From Roseburia sp. 1XD42-34 (GTDB lineage: Bacteria; Bacillota; Bacilli; Bacillales; Amphibacillaceae): 64,000 nt of DNA. Numbering within the stretch: the stretch's first letter is position 1; every line of letters starts with the position of its first letter. The notes beneath the pieces are model-generated. The model saw only the letters and a list, made by a program, of their open reading frames with translations, was not told the DNA's origin and did not search any database. Made by a program: the position numbers and the translations under genes. Shown here in pieces: positions 1 through 8,617 of the stretch. The stretch spans positions 1 to 64,000 of the forward strand of contig NZ_QWLJ01000014.1 of assembly GCF_009917385.1 (NCBI RefSeq). The letters run 5' to 3'.

Positions 1-405
1 AACAAGAGGTTAAGAAATTACTCTAATCAAACGAGATGGTGGCGGTTATTTTCCACCACCACATTTGACAGAGAACCGTAAAAGTTGTCTTAGAAAATAA
101 AATATCCGCTTATTGGGCTTTAGTCGATCCATGATTCTACTGCTATCTAGTGGTAACCATGTCTCTTCAATCTTCACAAAATTATTTAGAAGATCCATTA
201 AAAAGCAATTTTTCTTTTATCTTTCAGTAATCATGATTTTTAAAATACTCCAATTCAATAATTAGATCGTTATGTAATGCTAATCCAACTGCAAGCTTTA
301 AAGAACAAGAGGAAAAACAAGCGAAAAACAGAACGAACATTCGTTTTAATATACTAAAAGTGACCGATCCGTGACCAATTTAAAAAATGACAGCCGATAA
401 ACCTA
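1..405. other. Intergenic stretch left of tRNA-Arg
   Basis: I see no convincing gene here. A short inverted repeat (GGTGG at about 36-40 with CCACC at about 56-60) has no T-run on either side, so I do not call it a terminator. The window begins inside this gap, so the neighbour to the left is unknown. Confidence 0.4.
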
Positions 406-478
406 CGCCCCCGGCAGGATTCGAACCTGCGACACACGGTTTAGGAAACCGATGCTCTATCCCCTGAGCTACGGGGGC
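406..478 (-). tRNA. tRNA-Arg (anticodon CCT)
   Basis: The minus strand folds as a 73-nt cloverleaf. The seven-base acceptor GCCCCCG at the 5' end (478-472) pairs with CGGGGGC at 413-407, and the discriminator is G. The T-loop reads GTTCGAATC, and the anticodon loop TTCCTAA presents CCT, which reads AGG codons. CCA is not encoded. It stands alone, about 200 bp from dgk, which is on the other strand. Confidence 0.93.
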
Positions 479-682
479 ATTGAAATATATAGCTATAGAC
501 TTCAGGCTACAAGGCTAAAGCTTACATATCCCGCCTGTTTTTAATCAAGCACTATCTATTATACAAAATTCCTTCCTGCTTGAAAAGTACTATGCAACGT
601 CACACAGTTTACATAGTTTACACACTTTGATTATGATAAAATAGTTTACACCTGTTCTGTTTTTAGATTGGAGGAAGAAGTG

Positions 683-1321
683 ATGACAGGAGTACCATTT
701 ATTGCTATTGAGGGTCCGATTGGCATCGGTAAAACATCCCTTGCCGAAAAATTGTCCGCTCATTTTCAATTTCAGCTTTTAAAAGAAATTGTGGAGGAAA
801 ATCCATTTCTAGGAAAATTTTATGAAAACATTGAAGAGTGGAGTTTCCAAACAGAAATGTTCTTCTTATGTAATCGAATTAAGCAATTAGAAGACATAGA
901 TAAACAATACTTACGTAATGACCAGCCCGTCATTGCTGATTATCATATATCAAAAAACATGATATTTGCTAAACGTACATTATCCAAAGATAAGTTTCAA
1001 AAATACGAGCAAATCTACTGGATTTTAACAGAGGATATGCCTGTACCCAATATGATGATTTATTTAAATGCCAGTTTGGATACTATTTTAGAGAGGATCC
1101 AAAAACGCAGTCGACAAATTGAGCAAAAGATTCAAGCATCCTACCTTGCACAGCTTGCACAGGATTATGAAGATTATATGAATCGATTTGAAAACCTGCA
1201 CCCAACTATTCCGGTTATACGAATTGATGGTGATCAATTAGACTTTGTTTGTTATCAAGACCATTTGGAGCAAATTATTGAGCTAGTATCCATGAACTTA
1301 AAACAGCTAACAAGTGATTAG
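683..1321 (+). CDS. dgk: Deoxyguanosine kinase
   Basis: Cytosolic deoxynucleoside kinase of the purine salvage pathway, which phosphorylates deoxyguanosine with a nucleoside triphosphate. The P-loop GPIGIGKT lies at about residues 11-18, followed by the conserved block EWSFQTEMFFLCNR that helps form the nucleoside pocket. Overall similarity to Bacillus subtilis Dgk is high along 212 residues. I chose ATG 683 because GGAGGA at 670-675 sits seven bases upstream; the in-frame TTG at 668 overlaps that ribosome-binding site. It is followed 27 bp later by dck, so the two paralogues probably form one operon, transcribed towards the origin and against most neighbours. Confidence 0.92.
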   Translation: MTGVPFIAIEGPIGIGKTSLAEKLSAHFQFQLLKEIVEENPFLGKFYENIEEWSFQTEMFFLCNRIKQLEDIDKQYLRNDQPVIADYHISKNMIFAKRTLSKDKFQKYEQIYWILTEDMPVPNMMIYLNASLDTILERIQKRSRQIEQKIQASYLAQLAQDYEDYMNRFENLHPTIPVIRIDGDQLDFVCYQDHLEQIIELVSMNLKQLTSD

Positions 1322-1348
1322 AACAGTAGAGAAGGGGAACAAGCAACG

Positions 1349-2029
1349 ATGAATCCAAGAGAAAAATTTCAAATCCCACATGATAGCATTATTACCATTG
1401 CTGGTACTGTCGGGGTGGGAAAATCAACTATGACAAATGCATTAGCAAAAGCTCTTGCCTTTAAGACTTCTTATGAAAAAGTAGACACAAACCCATATTT
1501 AGAGAAGTTTTATGCCGACTTTGAACGGTGGAGTTTTCACTTACAAATATATTTCCTAGCAGAACGTTTTAAGGAACAAAAGAAAATTTTTGAATATGGT
1601 GGCGGCTTTATTCAGGATCGCTCTATTTACGAAGATACCGGTATATTTGCAAAAATGCATTACGATAAAGGCACCATGTCAAAAACTGATTATGAAACCT
1701 ATACAAATTTATTTGAAGCAATGGTTCTGACACCATATTTTCCACACCCTGACCTGCTCATTTATTTAGAGGGCTCCTTTGATGCTATTATTGCTCGTAT
1801 TCACGAACGCGGCCGCGAAATGGAAAAAAACACCCCCATTTCCTATTGGCAAGAACTATATAAACGCTACCAAAATTGGATAAATAATTTTAATGCTTGT
1901 CCTATTCTTCGCATTAATATTTCGGATTATGACTTGATGAAAGAAGAAACATCGATTGAACCCATTTTAGAGCGTATCGGACATTTTATCCAACAATCTC
2001 GCCGTTGGAAATCACGTGATCGTGTATAA
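1349..2029 (+). CDS. dck: Deoxyadenosine/deoxycytidine kinase
   Basis: Paralogue of dgk and second gene of the salvage pair. In Bacillus this enzyme phosphorylates deoxyadenosine and deoxycytidine. The P-loop GTVGVGKS is at residues 19-26, the ERWSFHLQIYFL block follows at about 55-66, and the DRS motif typical of the family is near residue 90. A ribosome-binding site GAAGGGGAA lies upstream of ATG 1349. The length of 226 residues is normal. It converges on proC, with a hairpin terminator between them. Assignment of Dck versus Dgk rests on which Bacillus protein each resembles, so the exact substrate preference is inferred. Confidence 0.91.
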   Translation: MNPREKFQIPHDSIITIAGTVGVGKSTMTNALAKALAFKTSYEKVDTNPYLEKFYADFERWSFHLQIYFLAERFKEQKKIFEYGGGFIQDRSIYEDTGIFAKMHYDKGTMSKTDYETYTNLFEAMVLTPYFPHPDLLIYLEGSFDAIIARIHERGREMEKNTPISYWQELYKRYQNWINNFNACPILRINISDYDLMKEETSIEPILERIGHFIQQSRRWKSRDRV

Positions 2030-2172
2030 AGTTGGTTGGATCATATGGGGAAATCCATCATCTTAGAAAAGAATTAGCGTTCAGTTGATTAACCTACACG
2101 AATTTACTTCATCAATCTTTGAGCTTACAGCTTTAATGATGAAACTAAACAAAAAGCTAACTAATATAAACC

Positions 2173-2226
2173 AAGCTGTGAAAGAAATATGCTTCCTTGC
2201 TATTTCCTTCCACAGCTTAGTTTTAA
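2173..2226. terminator. Probable bidirectional terminator between dck and proC
   Basis: The arms AAGCTGTG and CACAGCTT, extended inward by A/T-rich pairing, form a long hairpin followed on the plus strand by TTTTAATT. It lies between two convergent genes, as expected for a shared terminator. Confidence 0.65.
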
Positions 2227-2335
2227 TTGACCGCCAAAAGCAAGTTCTAACCTGCTTCTTGTTCATTAACACTTCCTGAAATTGTGAACTTCGGTGATTT
2301 TACTAAAACCTCCAATAGAGCTACCTACACGTACT

Positions 2336-3145
2336 TTATTCCCCTAATTCTATAGACCGATCTCTTGCTGCATAGATACAATTCTTTATCATTTGTTGAA
2401 AATGATTGTGTTCTAATGTTTGAATGCCTGCTTCTGTCGTTCCGGCTGGGCTTGTTATTTTTTTCCGCAATTCTGTTGCAGATTCATTCGTTTGGTTCAA
2501 CATTTTTCCAGCTCCAAGCAGCGTTTGATGAATCAGCAGTTTTGCTTTAGATGAACTCATGCCGGCTTCTAAAGCTACCTGCTCCATTGCCTCGATGAGA
2601 TAATAAATATATGCTGGACCACTTCCAGAAATCCCTGTTACCATATGCATTTCCGATTCGTTCACTTGAACGGTCGTTCCAATTGTATTGAATAATTGCT
2701 CCGCTACTTGTAAATGCTCCGTTGTTGCGTAAGCGCCTATACATAAAGCCGTTGCTGAATAGCCAATAGAAGCAGATGTATTGGGCATTGCACGAATAAC
2801 TGGAATCTTTAATCCAATCCATCGTTCAATCCTCTTTGTAGACATTCCTGCTGTAACAGAGAGAATGAAGTGATTATCCCTTATATATGGTTGAACGGAT
2901 GCAATGGCCTGCTCCATATCACATGGCTTTGTAGCTAATAGAATAATATCTGCTTGTTCCATTAGTTGTTGTTTATTCTGCGTACTAATTATTTGATACT
3001 TTTCTTCTAAGTAGGATATTCGTTCACGATTGTTCCGATTCGTAACGATGATTTGTTGCTTATCAATAATTTGCGATTGAATCAAGCCGGAAATAATTGC
3101 TTCTGCCATGGAACCTGCACCAATAAATGCAATTTTTTTATCCAT
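2336..3145 (-). CDS. proC: Pyrroline-5-carboxylate reductase
   Basis: Catalyses the last step of proline synthesis, reduction of pyrroline-5-carboxylate with NAD(P)H. The Rossmann motif GAGSMAEA is at about residues 9-16. The C-terminal half contains GSGPAYIYYLIEAM and the family signature ITSPAGTTEAGIQTLE at about 230-245. Length is 269 residues, normal for the family. AAGGAGG precedes the ATG. The upstream T-box with a proline specifier supports a biosynthetic role (ProI-type in Bacillus naming) regulated by uncharged tRNA-Pro. No proA or proB is nearby, so this gene works as a separate unit. Confidence 0.93.
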   Translation of the reverse strand: MDKKIAFIGAGSMAEAIISGLIQSQIIDKQQIIVTNRNNRERISYLEEKYQIISTQNKQQLMEQADIILLATKPCDMEQAIASVQPYIRDNHFILSVTAGMSTKRIERWIGLKIPVIRAMPNTSASIGYSATALCIGAYATTEHLQVAEQLFNTIGTTVQVNESEMHMVTGISGSGPAYIYYLIEAMEQVALEAGMSSSKAKLLIHQTLLGAGKMLNQTNESATELRKKITSPAGTTEAGIQTLEHNHFQQMIKNCIYAARDRSIELGE

Positions 3146-3266
3146 TGTATATCGACCTCCTTTTTTATATCACGAAAAATTGGCTATTTATTATCATTTC
3201 TATCCTCTACATGTTTATTTTCTAACCATACCGTTAACGATTTTAAAACATTCTCCTTCTGAACAT

Positions 3267-3310
3267 AAAAAACTCCTTTCATCCTAAGAATAAGGACGAA
3301 AAAGAGTTTT
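3267..3310 (-). terminator. T-box-controlled terminator before proC
   Basis: On the minus strand AAAACTCTTTTTCGTCC pairs with a segment ending GGATGAAAGGAGTTTTTT. It directly follows the T-box sequence, so it competes with the antiterminator. Confidence 0.85.
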
Positions 3311-3525
3311 CCGCGGTACCACCTAATTTGACATAGTTTTTACTATGCCCAGCTTATATTGTCAACACAGATTTGATCTGCGGTCAGGTTTATTCTAACA
3401 GCTCACAGGTAGGTTCGTATCTGTCGTCTACGTTTTGGGATCTTTCAGCCGGTGAATCCCGCTCTCTGTCGTTCGTACATGATACTACTGGCCTCATCAT
3501 AGCTTTTACATTTTTATTTGGTTAG
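3267..3525 (-). promoter_or_regulatory. T-box riboswitch, proline specifier (CCU), upstream of proC
   Basis: The minus-strand leader contains the T-box sequence AGGTGGTACCGCG (3325-3311), a stem I region, and a terminator just downstream. In the specifier loop, GAA is followed by CCT at 3413-3411, a proline codon. The serS leader in this window has the same GAA-then-codon arrangement, which supports the reading. Uncharged tRNA-Pro would favour antitermination and proC expression. The proline assignment is inferred from loop position plus the downstream gene. Confidence 0.87.
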
Positions 3526-3663
3526 TAATGTACTATATGTGTAAATGTAAAAATTGTCAAGTAATAAAGGTAAAATAATACTAATCTAGCCAACATATAT
3601 TAAAAAAATCGCTACAGTGTAACGATTTTTTATATCTCCAAAATTTTATGCGCTAATTTCAAA

Positions 3664-3756
3664 TGGAGGAGGTAGAGGGATTCGAACCCCCGCGGGCTGT
3701 TACACCCCTGTCGGTTTTCAAGACCGATCCCTTCAACCAGACTTGGGTATACCTCC
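3664..3756 (-). tRNA. tRNA-Ser (anticodon TGA), CCA encoded
   Basis: The minus strand gives a class II tRNA with acceptor GGAGGTA/TACCTCC, anticodon loop CTTGAAA (anticodon TGA), a long variable arm and the T-loop TTCGAAT. The 3' CCA is encoded (3666-3664). It closely matches the Bacillus subtilis trnSL serine tRNA near dck and serS, except that the discriminator here is T (A at 3667 on the plus strand) where that tRNA has G. Confidence 0.93.
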
Positions 3757-3856
3757 GTGGCGACAAGATATAATATACCATGTTTTTTATTGGCTTGTCA
3801 ATTCCTAATAGACATTTTGAAAATTTTTTAGTAATAATAATATCTACATTTCTAAG

Positions 3857-3915
3857 AAAAAATAGCACAGCTGCAATCAGAAGGTTGTAAGATTGTAAGA
3901 TAACAGCTGTGCTAT
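3857..3915 (-). terminator. Terminator downstream of the RDD-family gene
   Basis: A 12-bp inverted repeat (3862-3873 with 3904-3915, arms ATAGCACAGCTG and CAGCTGTGCTAT) is followed on the minus strand by six Ts. It lies just past the stop codon of the 3925-4332 gene. Confidence 0.8.
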
Positions 3916-3924
3916 ACGCGTTTG

Positions 3925-4332
3925 TTACACTTCTTTTACTATCGTACTAGAGTAGCGATCATGCGGAAATACGGCACCGTCTTTCTCTTCAAAAGATTTG
4001 CGATTAATGATGTATTGCAAGTTACTTAAAGTATCACGATAAGCCATCCGTTTAAAAATTTGTATCGGTGTTAATTCAAAGCCTGTTTCACTCTGCAATT
4101 CCAACCCCATTTGGTTGTAACCAACTGTTTGCCCGCGTTGTCGCAATTGTATGTACTCGAGTGACCACATGACAACTGTTGGCGTAACGATAGCATGCAC
4201 AACCTCATTCTTTACTTTTTTACGTAAAACATATTCTACACCAGCTGTGACAGCAGCAGAAATTGCCCCATCAATAAAAAAAGCTTTCATCCGTTTTTTC
4301 GTTAACGATTTCACTTCAAGCTTCCCCTTCAC
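3925..4332 (-). CDS. RDD-family membrane protein
   Basis: Small protein (135 residues) with the outline of an RDD domain. An N-terminal Arg-x-x-Ala-x-x-Ile-Asp pattern (RMKAFFID) enters a hydrophobic segment. A second hydrophobic stretch lies near residues 45-58, then the typical GQTVGYNQMGLEL turn, and a late arginine-rich RMAYRD. The start is uncertain: GTG 4332 has a weak AAGGA, while GTG 4314 has AAGGGG nine bases upstream. It is a single gene with its own terminator. RDD proteins are often transport-related or of unknown role, so I assign no function beyond the family. Confidence 0.72.
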   Translation of the reverse strand: MKGKLEVKSLTKKRMKAFFIDGAISAAVTAGVEYVLRKKVKNEVVHAIVTPTVVMWSLEYIQLRQRGQTVGYNQMGLELQSETGFELTPIQIFKRMAYRDTLSNLQYIINRKSFEEKDGAVFPHDRYSSTIVKEV

Positions 4333-4404
4333 TCGTTTAGTCCTTATACGTACAGTCTACAAATAAGTTCCCTTTAAAACCAATAGAACTTATTTATCAT
4401 TTAA

Positions 4405-4603
4405 GAACAAAGGCGCAGAGCGCCCGTTTAGCAACGTAGCAACTGGAACGAAGCAACTAAAGTTTTAGGAATCATGGTGAGGCACGAACAATGATGTATC
4501 GGAGGGCGATTCGTGAAGTTGCCTAGTTGCTGGGCTCATCCACCGGACGTGGCTATTCCGTTATATCGTTATCCCAAAGCCAAATTTTTTATACTTTCTT
4601 ATC
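4405..4603 (-). repeat. Family A dispersed repeat, copy 1 (short form)
   Basis: Read on the minus strand it begins GATAAGAAAGTATAAAA and ends with the hairpin GGGCGC-TCT-GCGCC and TTTGTTC. The central hairpin arm found in long copies is missing; in its place is the GTGCCTCACCATGATTCC junction shared with copy 6. It fills most of the 420-bp gap between the M20 amidohydrolase and the RDD gene, in the direction of transcription. A TTTTT run directly precedes its left end. Confidence 0.85.
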
Positions 4604-4754
4604 TTTTTTAAAAAGAAGCCCGTTAACCGATGTTCCCACTAGGAGTCATTGAAAATTTCTAATAAATTCTAATAGTGGGGATGGAATAGCTTTAAATTGG
4701 ATTTATTGCTAAACCAATTGTCAGTCAAGATACATTTGTTAAACCAAGCATATC

Positions 4755-5960
4755 TTACCTTGTTTTTTTACTGATAAACTCCTTATGCACTCGCTCATAA
4801 GCTGCATCATCTGTTAACAGCTTTAATGCTGTGAACGCTGCTGCTTTTGCCCCCACAATTAGTGCTTTATCAGCTTGCTTTGATTTTGCAGCTTCTCGAA
4901 AAAGAGTCGTATGGCCAATCAAATCACTCGGGCCAATTTTAATATGTGGATGAATGGTTGGGACTACTTGGCTAATATTCCCTGCATCTGTGGAGCCTAA
5001 AGCTTTTGACTGTCTTTTATGAACCGTCTCTCCTAATTGCTCTATTTCTGTTTTAAAAATGGCATCCATACTTTCATTCAGAATAAAATTGTCCACCTCA
5101 TTTTGAAATGCGGATATCTTAACTTTTGCACCCGTCGTCATAGCTGCACCCTCCGCAATTGCTTTTACTCGCTCCGTTACCTCATTTAATGTTTCTCTTG
5201 TGGTCGCCCGAATGAAGAACCTAGCCTTTGCGTAATTCGGTACGACGTTAGGAGCATCGCCTCCATCCGTAATAATACCATGTATGCGCACATCATTTGC
5301 AACATGCTGACGTAATGCGTTAATGCCATTAAAGAGTTGGATTACGCCATCTAACGCATTAATTCCTTTCTCTGGGTGAGCAGAGGCATGGGCAGTTTTG
5401 CCAAAAAACTCGAAATCCAGCGGATCGACAGCAAGGGTAGGGCCGGTTAGCTTCGTTTCTGCACCAGGATGAATCATAATCGCTGCATCAATCGTTTCAG
5501 CTAATCCAGCTTTGACAAAGCTTCCCTTCGCACTTCCATTTGGTCCACCTTCTTCAGCAGGTGTTCCAAAGACGATTACTTCACCTCCCACTTCATTTAT
5601 CACTTGACTTAAACCTATAGCAGCGCCAACACTCATTGTACCAATCAGATTATGACCACAAGCATGCCCAATCTCTGGTAATGCGTCATATTCAGCTAAA
5701 AAGGCAATCGTTCTTCCTTTTATTGGACTTTTCTTTTTAGCAATAAAGGCGGTTGGGTGACCCGCCACATCCAATTCCACTTCAAATCCGTTTTCCACTA
5801 GTATATCTGTCAATGTTTTGGCAGCGTATGTTTCCTGATTTCCAATCTCAGGGTGTGCATGAATATCATGACTAATCATAATATACCTTGACTTATTTTC
5901 CTCCATATTAGCTGCAATTTCTTGTTTCCAAATAGTTGTAGGTTCCGTAGTAATTCCCAT
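4755..5960 (-). CDS. M20-family amidohydrolase (peptidase/N-acyl-amino-acid hydrolase)
   Basis: Metal-dependent amidohydrolase of the M20D group (AbgB, aminoacylase and Xaa-Arg dipeptidase relatives), 401 residues, probably cytosolic. Metal-ligand motifs are visible: HAHPEIGNQE at about 31-40, EYDALPEIGHACGHN at about 90-104, TPAEEGG at about 133-139, and a late HTT near residue 350. GAGGTG lies nine bases before the ATG. It follows metQ by 19 bp and appears to be the last gene of the metNPQ operon under SAM-I control. It may therefore release methionine or a related amino acid from an acylated or dipeptide form after uptake. That substrate is inferred from context only. Confidence 0.85.
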   Translation of the reverse strand: MGITTEPTTIWKQEIAANMEENKSRYIMISHDIHAHPEIGNQETYAAKTLTDILVENGFEVELDVAGHPTAFIAKKKSPIKGRTIAFLAEYDALPEIGHACGHNLIGTMSVGAAIGLSQVINEVGGEVIVFGTPAEEGGPNGSAKGSFVKAGLAETIDAAIMIHPGAETKLTGPTLAVDPLDFEFFGKTAHASAHPEKGINALDGVIQLFNGINALRQHVANDVRIHGIITDGGDAPNVVPNYAKARFFIRATTRETLNEVTERVKAIAEGAAMTTGAKVKISAFQNEVDNFILNESMDAIFKTEIEQLGETVHKRQSKALGSTDAGNISQVVPTIHPHIKIGPSDLIGHTTLFREAAKSKQADKALIVGAKAAAFTALKLLTDDAAYERVHKEFISKKTR

Positions 5961-5979
5961 TAGTTCACCTCATTTTAAA

Positions 5980-6798
5980 TTAATATCCAATCTCACTTAA
6001 CGGTACAAACGTTGGAATGGAATTCCCATCACGTTCCTTTTCAATAAATTTTGCCACATCGTTCGTCTGATAAATGTCAGCAAGCTTTTTTAGTACTTTG
6101 TCGTTTTTATCTTTTTCCTGAACGGCAATAATGTTTATATACGGAGTTGCCGTTTCATCCTCATGGAAAATCGAATCAGCCAATGGGCTTAAGCCTGCGT
6201 CGACTGCAATGCCATTATTTATAATCGAAGCATCCACATCTGGGAGCACTCTTGGTGTCTGCCCAGCTACAAGTAATTCAAATTGAAGATTTTTTGGATT
6301 TTCAACGATTTTATCTAACGAACCATTGCCATCAAAATCGTCAGCCAGTTTTATCAAACCAGCATCCTGTAGCAATAATAAGCCTCTGCCCATATTCGTA
6401 GCTTCTTTAGCTAAGGCAATTGTTCCGCCTTTAGGAATGTCCTCTGGTTTATCATGCTTTTCTGAATATAACCCCATTGGGGCAATTACCGTTGTCGCTA
6501 TAGGCGTTAAATCTAAATCATGCTCTTTAATAAAGGCATCGAAATAAGAAACTGTTTGGAATGCATTTGCATCAATTTCTCCTTCTGCTAAAGCCAAATT
6601 AGGTTGAACATAATCGGAAAAGCGGACAATTTCGACGTTAATTCCTTCTTTTTTCGCTTTTTCTGCTACATAATCCCAGATTGACGTATCAGAACCGCTA
6701 ATTCCCACCTTCACCATTGAACTAGCTTCACTACTGGAACATGCACTGATAATGACCGATGTAATTAATAGGAAAAATATGTACGTTACTTTTTTCAT
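5980..6798 (-). CDS. metQ: Methionine ABC transporter substrate-binding lipoprotein MetQ
   Basis: Extracytoplasmic methionine-binding lipoprotein of the NlpA/MetQ family, 272 residues. The N-terminus is a signal peptide ending in the lipobox VIISAC with the lipidated Cys at residue 20. The mature part begins with the typical beta strand VKVGISG and includes the family segment NAFQTVSYFDAF. ATG 6798 is chosen because AAGGAG sits nine bases upstream; an in-frame TTG at 6807 abuts that site. It lies 19 bp after metP in the operon metN-metP-metQ-amidohydrolase. Confidence 0.93.
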   Translation of the reverse strand: MKKVTYIFFLLITSVIISACSSSEASSMVKVGISGSDTSIWDYVAEKAKKEGINVEIVRFSDYVQPNLALAEGEIDANAFQTVSYFDAFIKEHDLDLTPIATTVIAPMGLYSEKHDKPEDIPKGGTIALAKEATNMGRGLLLLQDAGLIKLADDFDGNGSLDKIVENPKNLQFELLVAGQTPRVLPDVDASIINNGIAVDAGLSPLADSIFHEDETATPYINIIAVQEKDKNDKVLKKLADIYQTNDVAKFIEKERDGNSIPTFVPLSEIGY

Positions 6799-6817
6799 TT
6801 TAAACAACTCCTTTTGT

Positions 6818-7468
6818 TTATCTTCTTCTCACTCGTTTGGAAAGATAATTTCCGATTGATTGTAATCCTTGCACCATTATGATAAGAATGCCTACAGTAA
6901 GGAACATAACAACCGTGTCAAATCGCTGGTAGCCATATGTAATCGCTAAATCGCCGAGACCTCCACCACCGACTGCTCCAGCCATTGCCGATGCGCCTAC
7001 TAAACCAATGGTGGCTATCGTAATTCCTAGTAGCAAAGAACTTAATGCTTCTGGAAGAAGAAAACGTATCATAATCTGCCATGGTGTAGCTCCCATTGCC
7101 TGTGCTGCTTCCATAACTCCCGGATCAACTTCAAGCAATGAATTTTCAATTAATCGCGCAATATAAGGACCAGCAAATAGAATCATTGGTACAATTGCTG
7201 CTGCTGTCCCAATGGATGTTCCGACAACAAGTCTTGTAAATGGGATGACAGCAACCATCAAAATAATAAATGGAATGGAACGAAAGATATTAATCCCTGC
7301 ATTCAAGATGGTGAAAACAACTTTGTTTTCCCATAAATGTCCTTTTCTCGTTACTACTAATAAGACACCTAATACAAGCCCGATAAGAAATGAAAATAGC
7401 AATGACACACCGACCATGACAATTGTTTCCCAAAGCGCCTGCACTATTTGTTGCTGGTCAACTAACAT
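6818..7468 (-). CDS. metP: Methionine ABC transporter permease MetP (MetI)
   Basis: Inner-membrane permease of the MetNPQ importer, 216 residues with about five hydrophobic spans. The cytoplasmic loop EAAQAMGATPWQIMIRFLLPEA at about 140-160 is the EAA motif that docks on the ATPase MetN. It overlaps the 3' end of metN by 11 bp, which implies translational coupling. The conserved stretch GAVGGGGLGDLAITYGYQRF near the C-terminus is typical of D-methionine permeases. Regulation is through the SAM-I leader upstream of metN. Confidence 0.93.
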   Translation of the reverse strand: MLVDQQQIVQALWETIVMVGVSLLFSFLIGLVLGVLLVVTRKGHLWENKVVFTILNAGINIFRSIPFIILMVAVIPFTRLVVGTSIGTAAAIVPMILFAGPYIARLIENSLLEVDPGVMEAAQAMGATPWQIMIRFLLPEALSSLLLGITIATIGLVGASAMAGAVGGGGLGDLAITYGYQRFDTVVMFLTVGILIIMVQGLQSIGNYLSKRVRRR

Positions 7469-8489
7469 TTGCCAACACTTCCTTTACCGTAATCTTTTGT
7501 TGGTGAATATACATCATAGCCCGCTTTATTTCTTTCTCATCCCCTGAAAATTGAACAATTAAATTACCTAAAGGAACACCTTGTAATTCTGTTATATTGC
7601 CAAATAAAATATTGACGTTCACTGCATACGTTTTAGCGATTTGCGATAATAAAGGTTTCCCAGCGCTATTTCCGACAAATACAATCCGATAGATATGTCT
7701 GCATGCTGTCTGATTGTTAAGCAATGAATAGACTGAATCAGGTATCGTATCATGCATTACCGAACGGACAAACTTAGCAGTTACTGCTGTTTTCGGTTTA
7801 GAAAACACATCAAACACACTTCCTGCTTCCACGATTTTTCCTTTGTCTAAGACAGCAACTTTATCACAAATCTCTCGAATCGCATTCATTTCATGGGTAA
7901 TCATCAAAATCGTTACTCCATATTCTTGATTCACTTGCTTCAACAACTGTAAAATAGCTTTTGTTGTTTCTGGATCAAGTGCTGATGTCGCCTCATCGCA
8001 TAAAAGTACTTTTGGCTTCGTTGCTAAGGCACGCGCAATACCAACCCGTTGTTTTTGTCCTCCCGACAGTTGCTCTGGATAACTATTTGCTTTATCTTCT
8101 AAACCAACAAAGGTGAGTAAATCCATGACACGTTTCTTTACTTCCTCTTTCGCCCCTTTTGCTACCAATAGGGGCATCGCAACATTTGTATACACCGTTT
8201 TAGAATTTAAAAGATTAAAATGCTGAAAAATCATCCCAATATCTCGCTTAGCATCGCGCAATTCTTTAGCAGAAAGACTTAATAAGTCGTTTCCATCAAC
8301 CATCACTTTACCAGAAGTAGGTCGCTCTAATAGATTCACACAACGAATAAGGGAGCTTTTTCCTGCACCACTAAATCCGATAACGCCGTAGATTTCTCCT
8401 TCTTCCACCTGTAAATCTACGTCATCTAGCGCCTTGACTGGCAGATCTTTTCCTTCATACACTTTTGTTACATGATCAAATGTAATCAT
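7458..8489 (-). CDS. metN: Methionine ABC transporter ATP-binding protein MetN
   Basis: Energises methionine import. Walker A GFSGAGKS is at residues 38-45, the ABC signature LSGGQ at 141-145, and Walker B VLLCDEAT at 161-168, followed by the switch histidine in MITHEM. The last 80 residues form the NIL (ACT-like) domain that senses methionine and inhibits transport. Length 343 residues is normal. ATG 8489 is preferred over TTG 8492; GGGGGAA is upstream. It is first in its operon. A near-consensus parS site lies about 50 bp upstream and SAM-I aptamers lie beyond that. Confidence 0.94.
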   Translation of the reverse strand: MITFDHVTKVYEGKDLPVKALDDVDLQVEEGEIYGVIGFSGAGKSSLIRCVNLLERPTSGKVMVDGNDLLSLSAKELRDAKRDIGMIFQHFNLLNSKTVYTNVAMPLLVAKGAKEEVKKRVMDLLTFVGLEDKANSYPEQLSGGQKQRVGIARALATKPKVLLCDEATSALDPETTKAILQLLKQVNQEYGVTILMITHEMNAIREICDKVAVLDKGKIVEAGSVFDVFSKPKTAVTAKFVRSVMHDTIPDSVYSLLNNQTACRHIYRIVFVGNSAGKPLLSQIAKTYAVNVNILFGNITELQGVPLGNLIVQFSGDEKEIKRAMMYIHQQKITVKEVLANVS

Positions 8490-8535
8490 CAAGCAATTCC
8501 CCCATACTAATTTTTAGAATTGTTTTTTTAAAATT

Positions 8536-8551
8536 TGTTCCATGTGAAACA
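8536..8551. promoter_or_regulatory. Near-consensus parS (one mismatch)
   Basis: The 16-mer TGTTCCATGTGAAACA differs from the parS consensus TGTTCCACGTGAAACA at one inner base (C to T). It lies in the leader between the proximal SAM-I aptamer and metN. Both perfect parS sites in the window are on the other side of the origin. Confidence 0.55.
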
Positions 8552-8617
8552 ATGCTTTAGAACCTTACTCCACCTAGATTAGGTCGAATCTACTCATACA
8601 TTTCATTTTATCGCCAT

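Noticed and set aside
2081..2279. Overlapping short frames on both strands between dck and proC
   Set aside because: They arise from the long inverted repeat of the terminator; no ribosome-binding site and low-complexity products.
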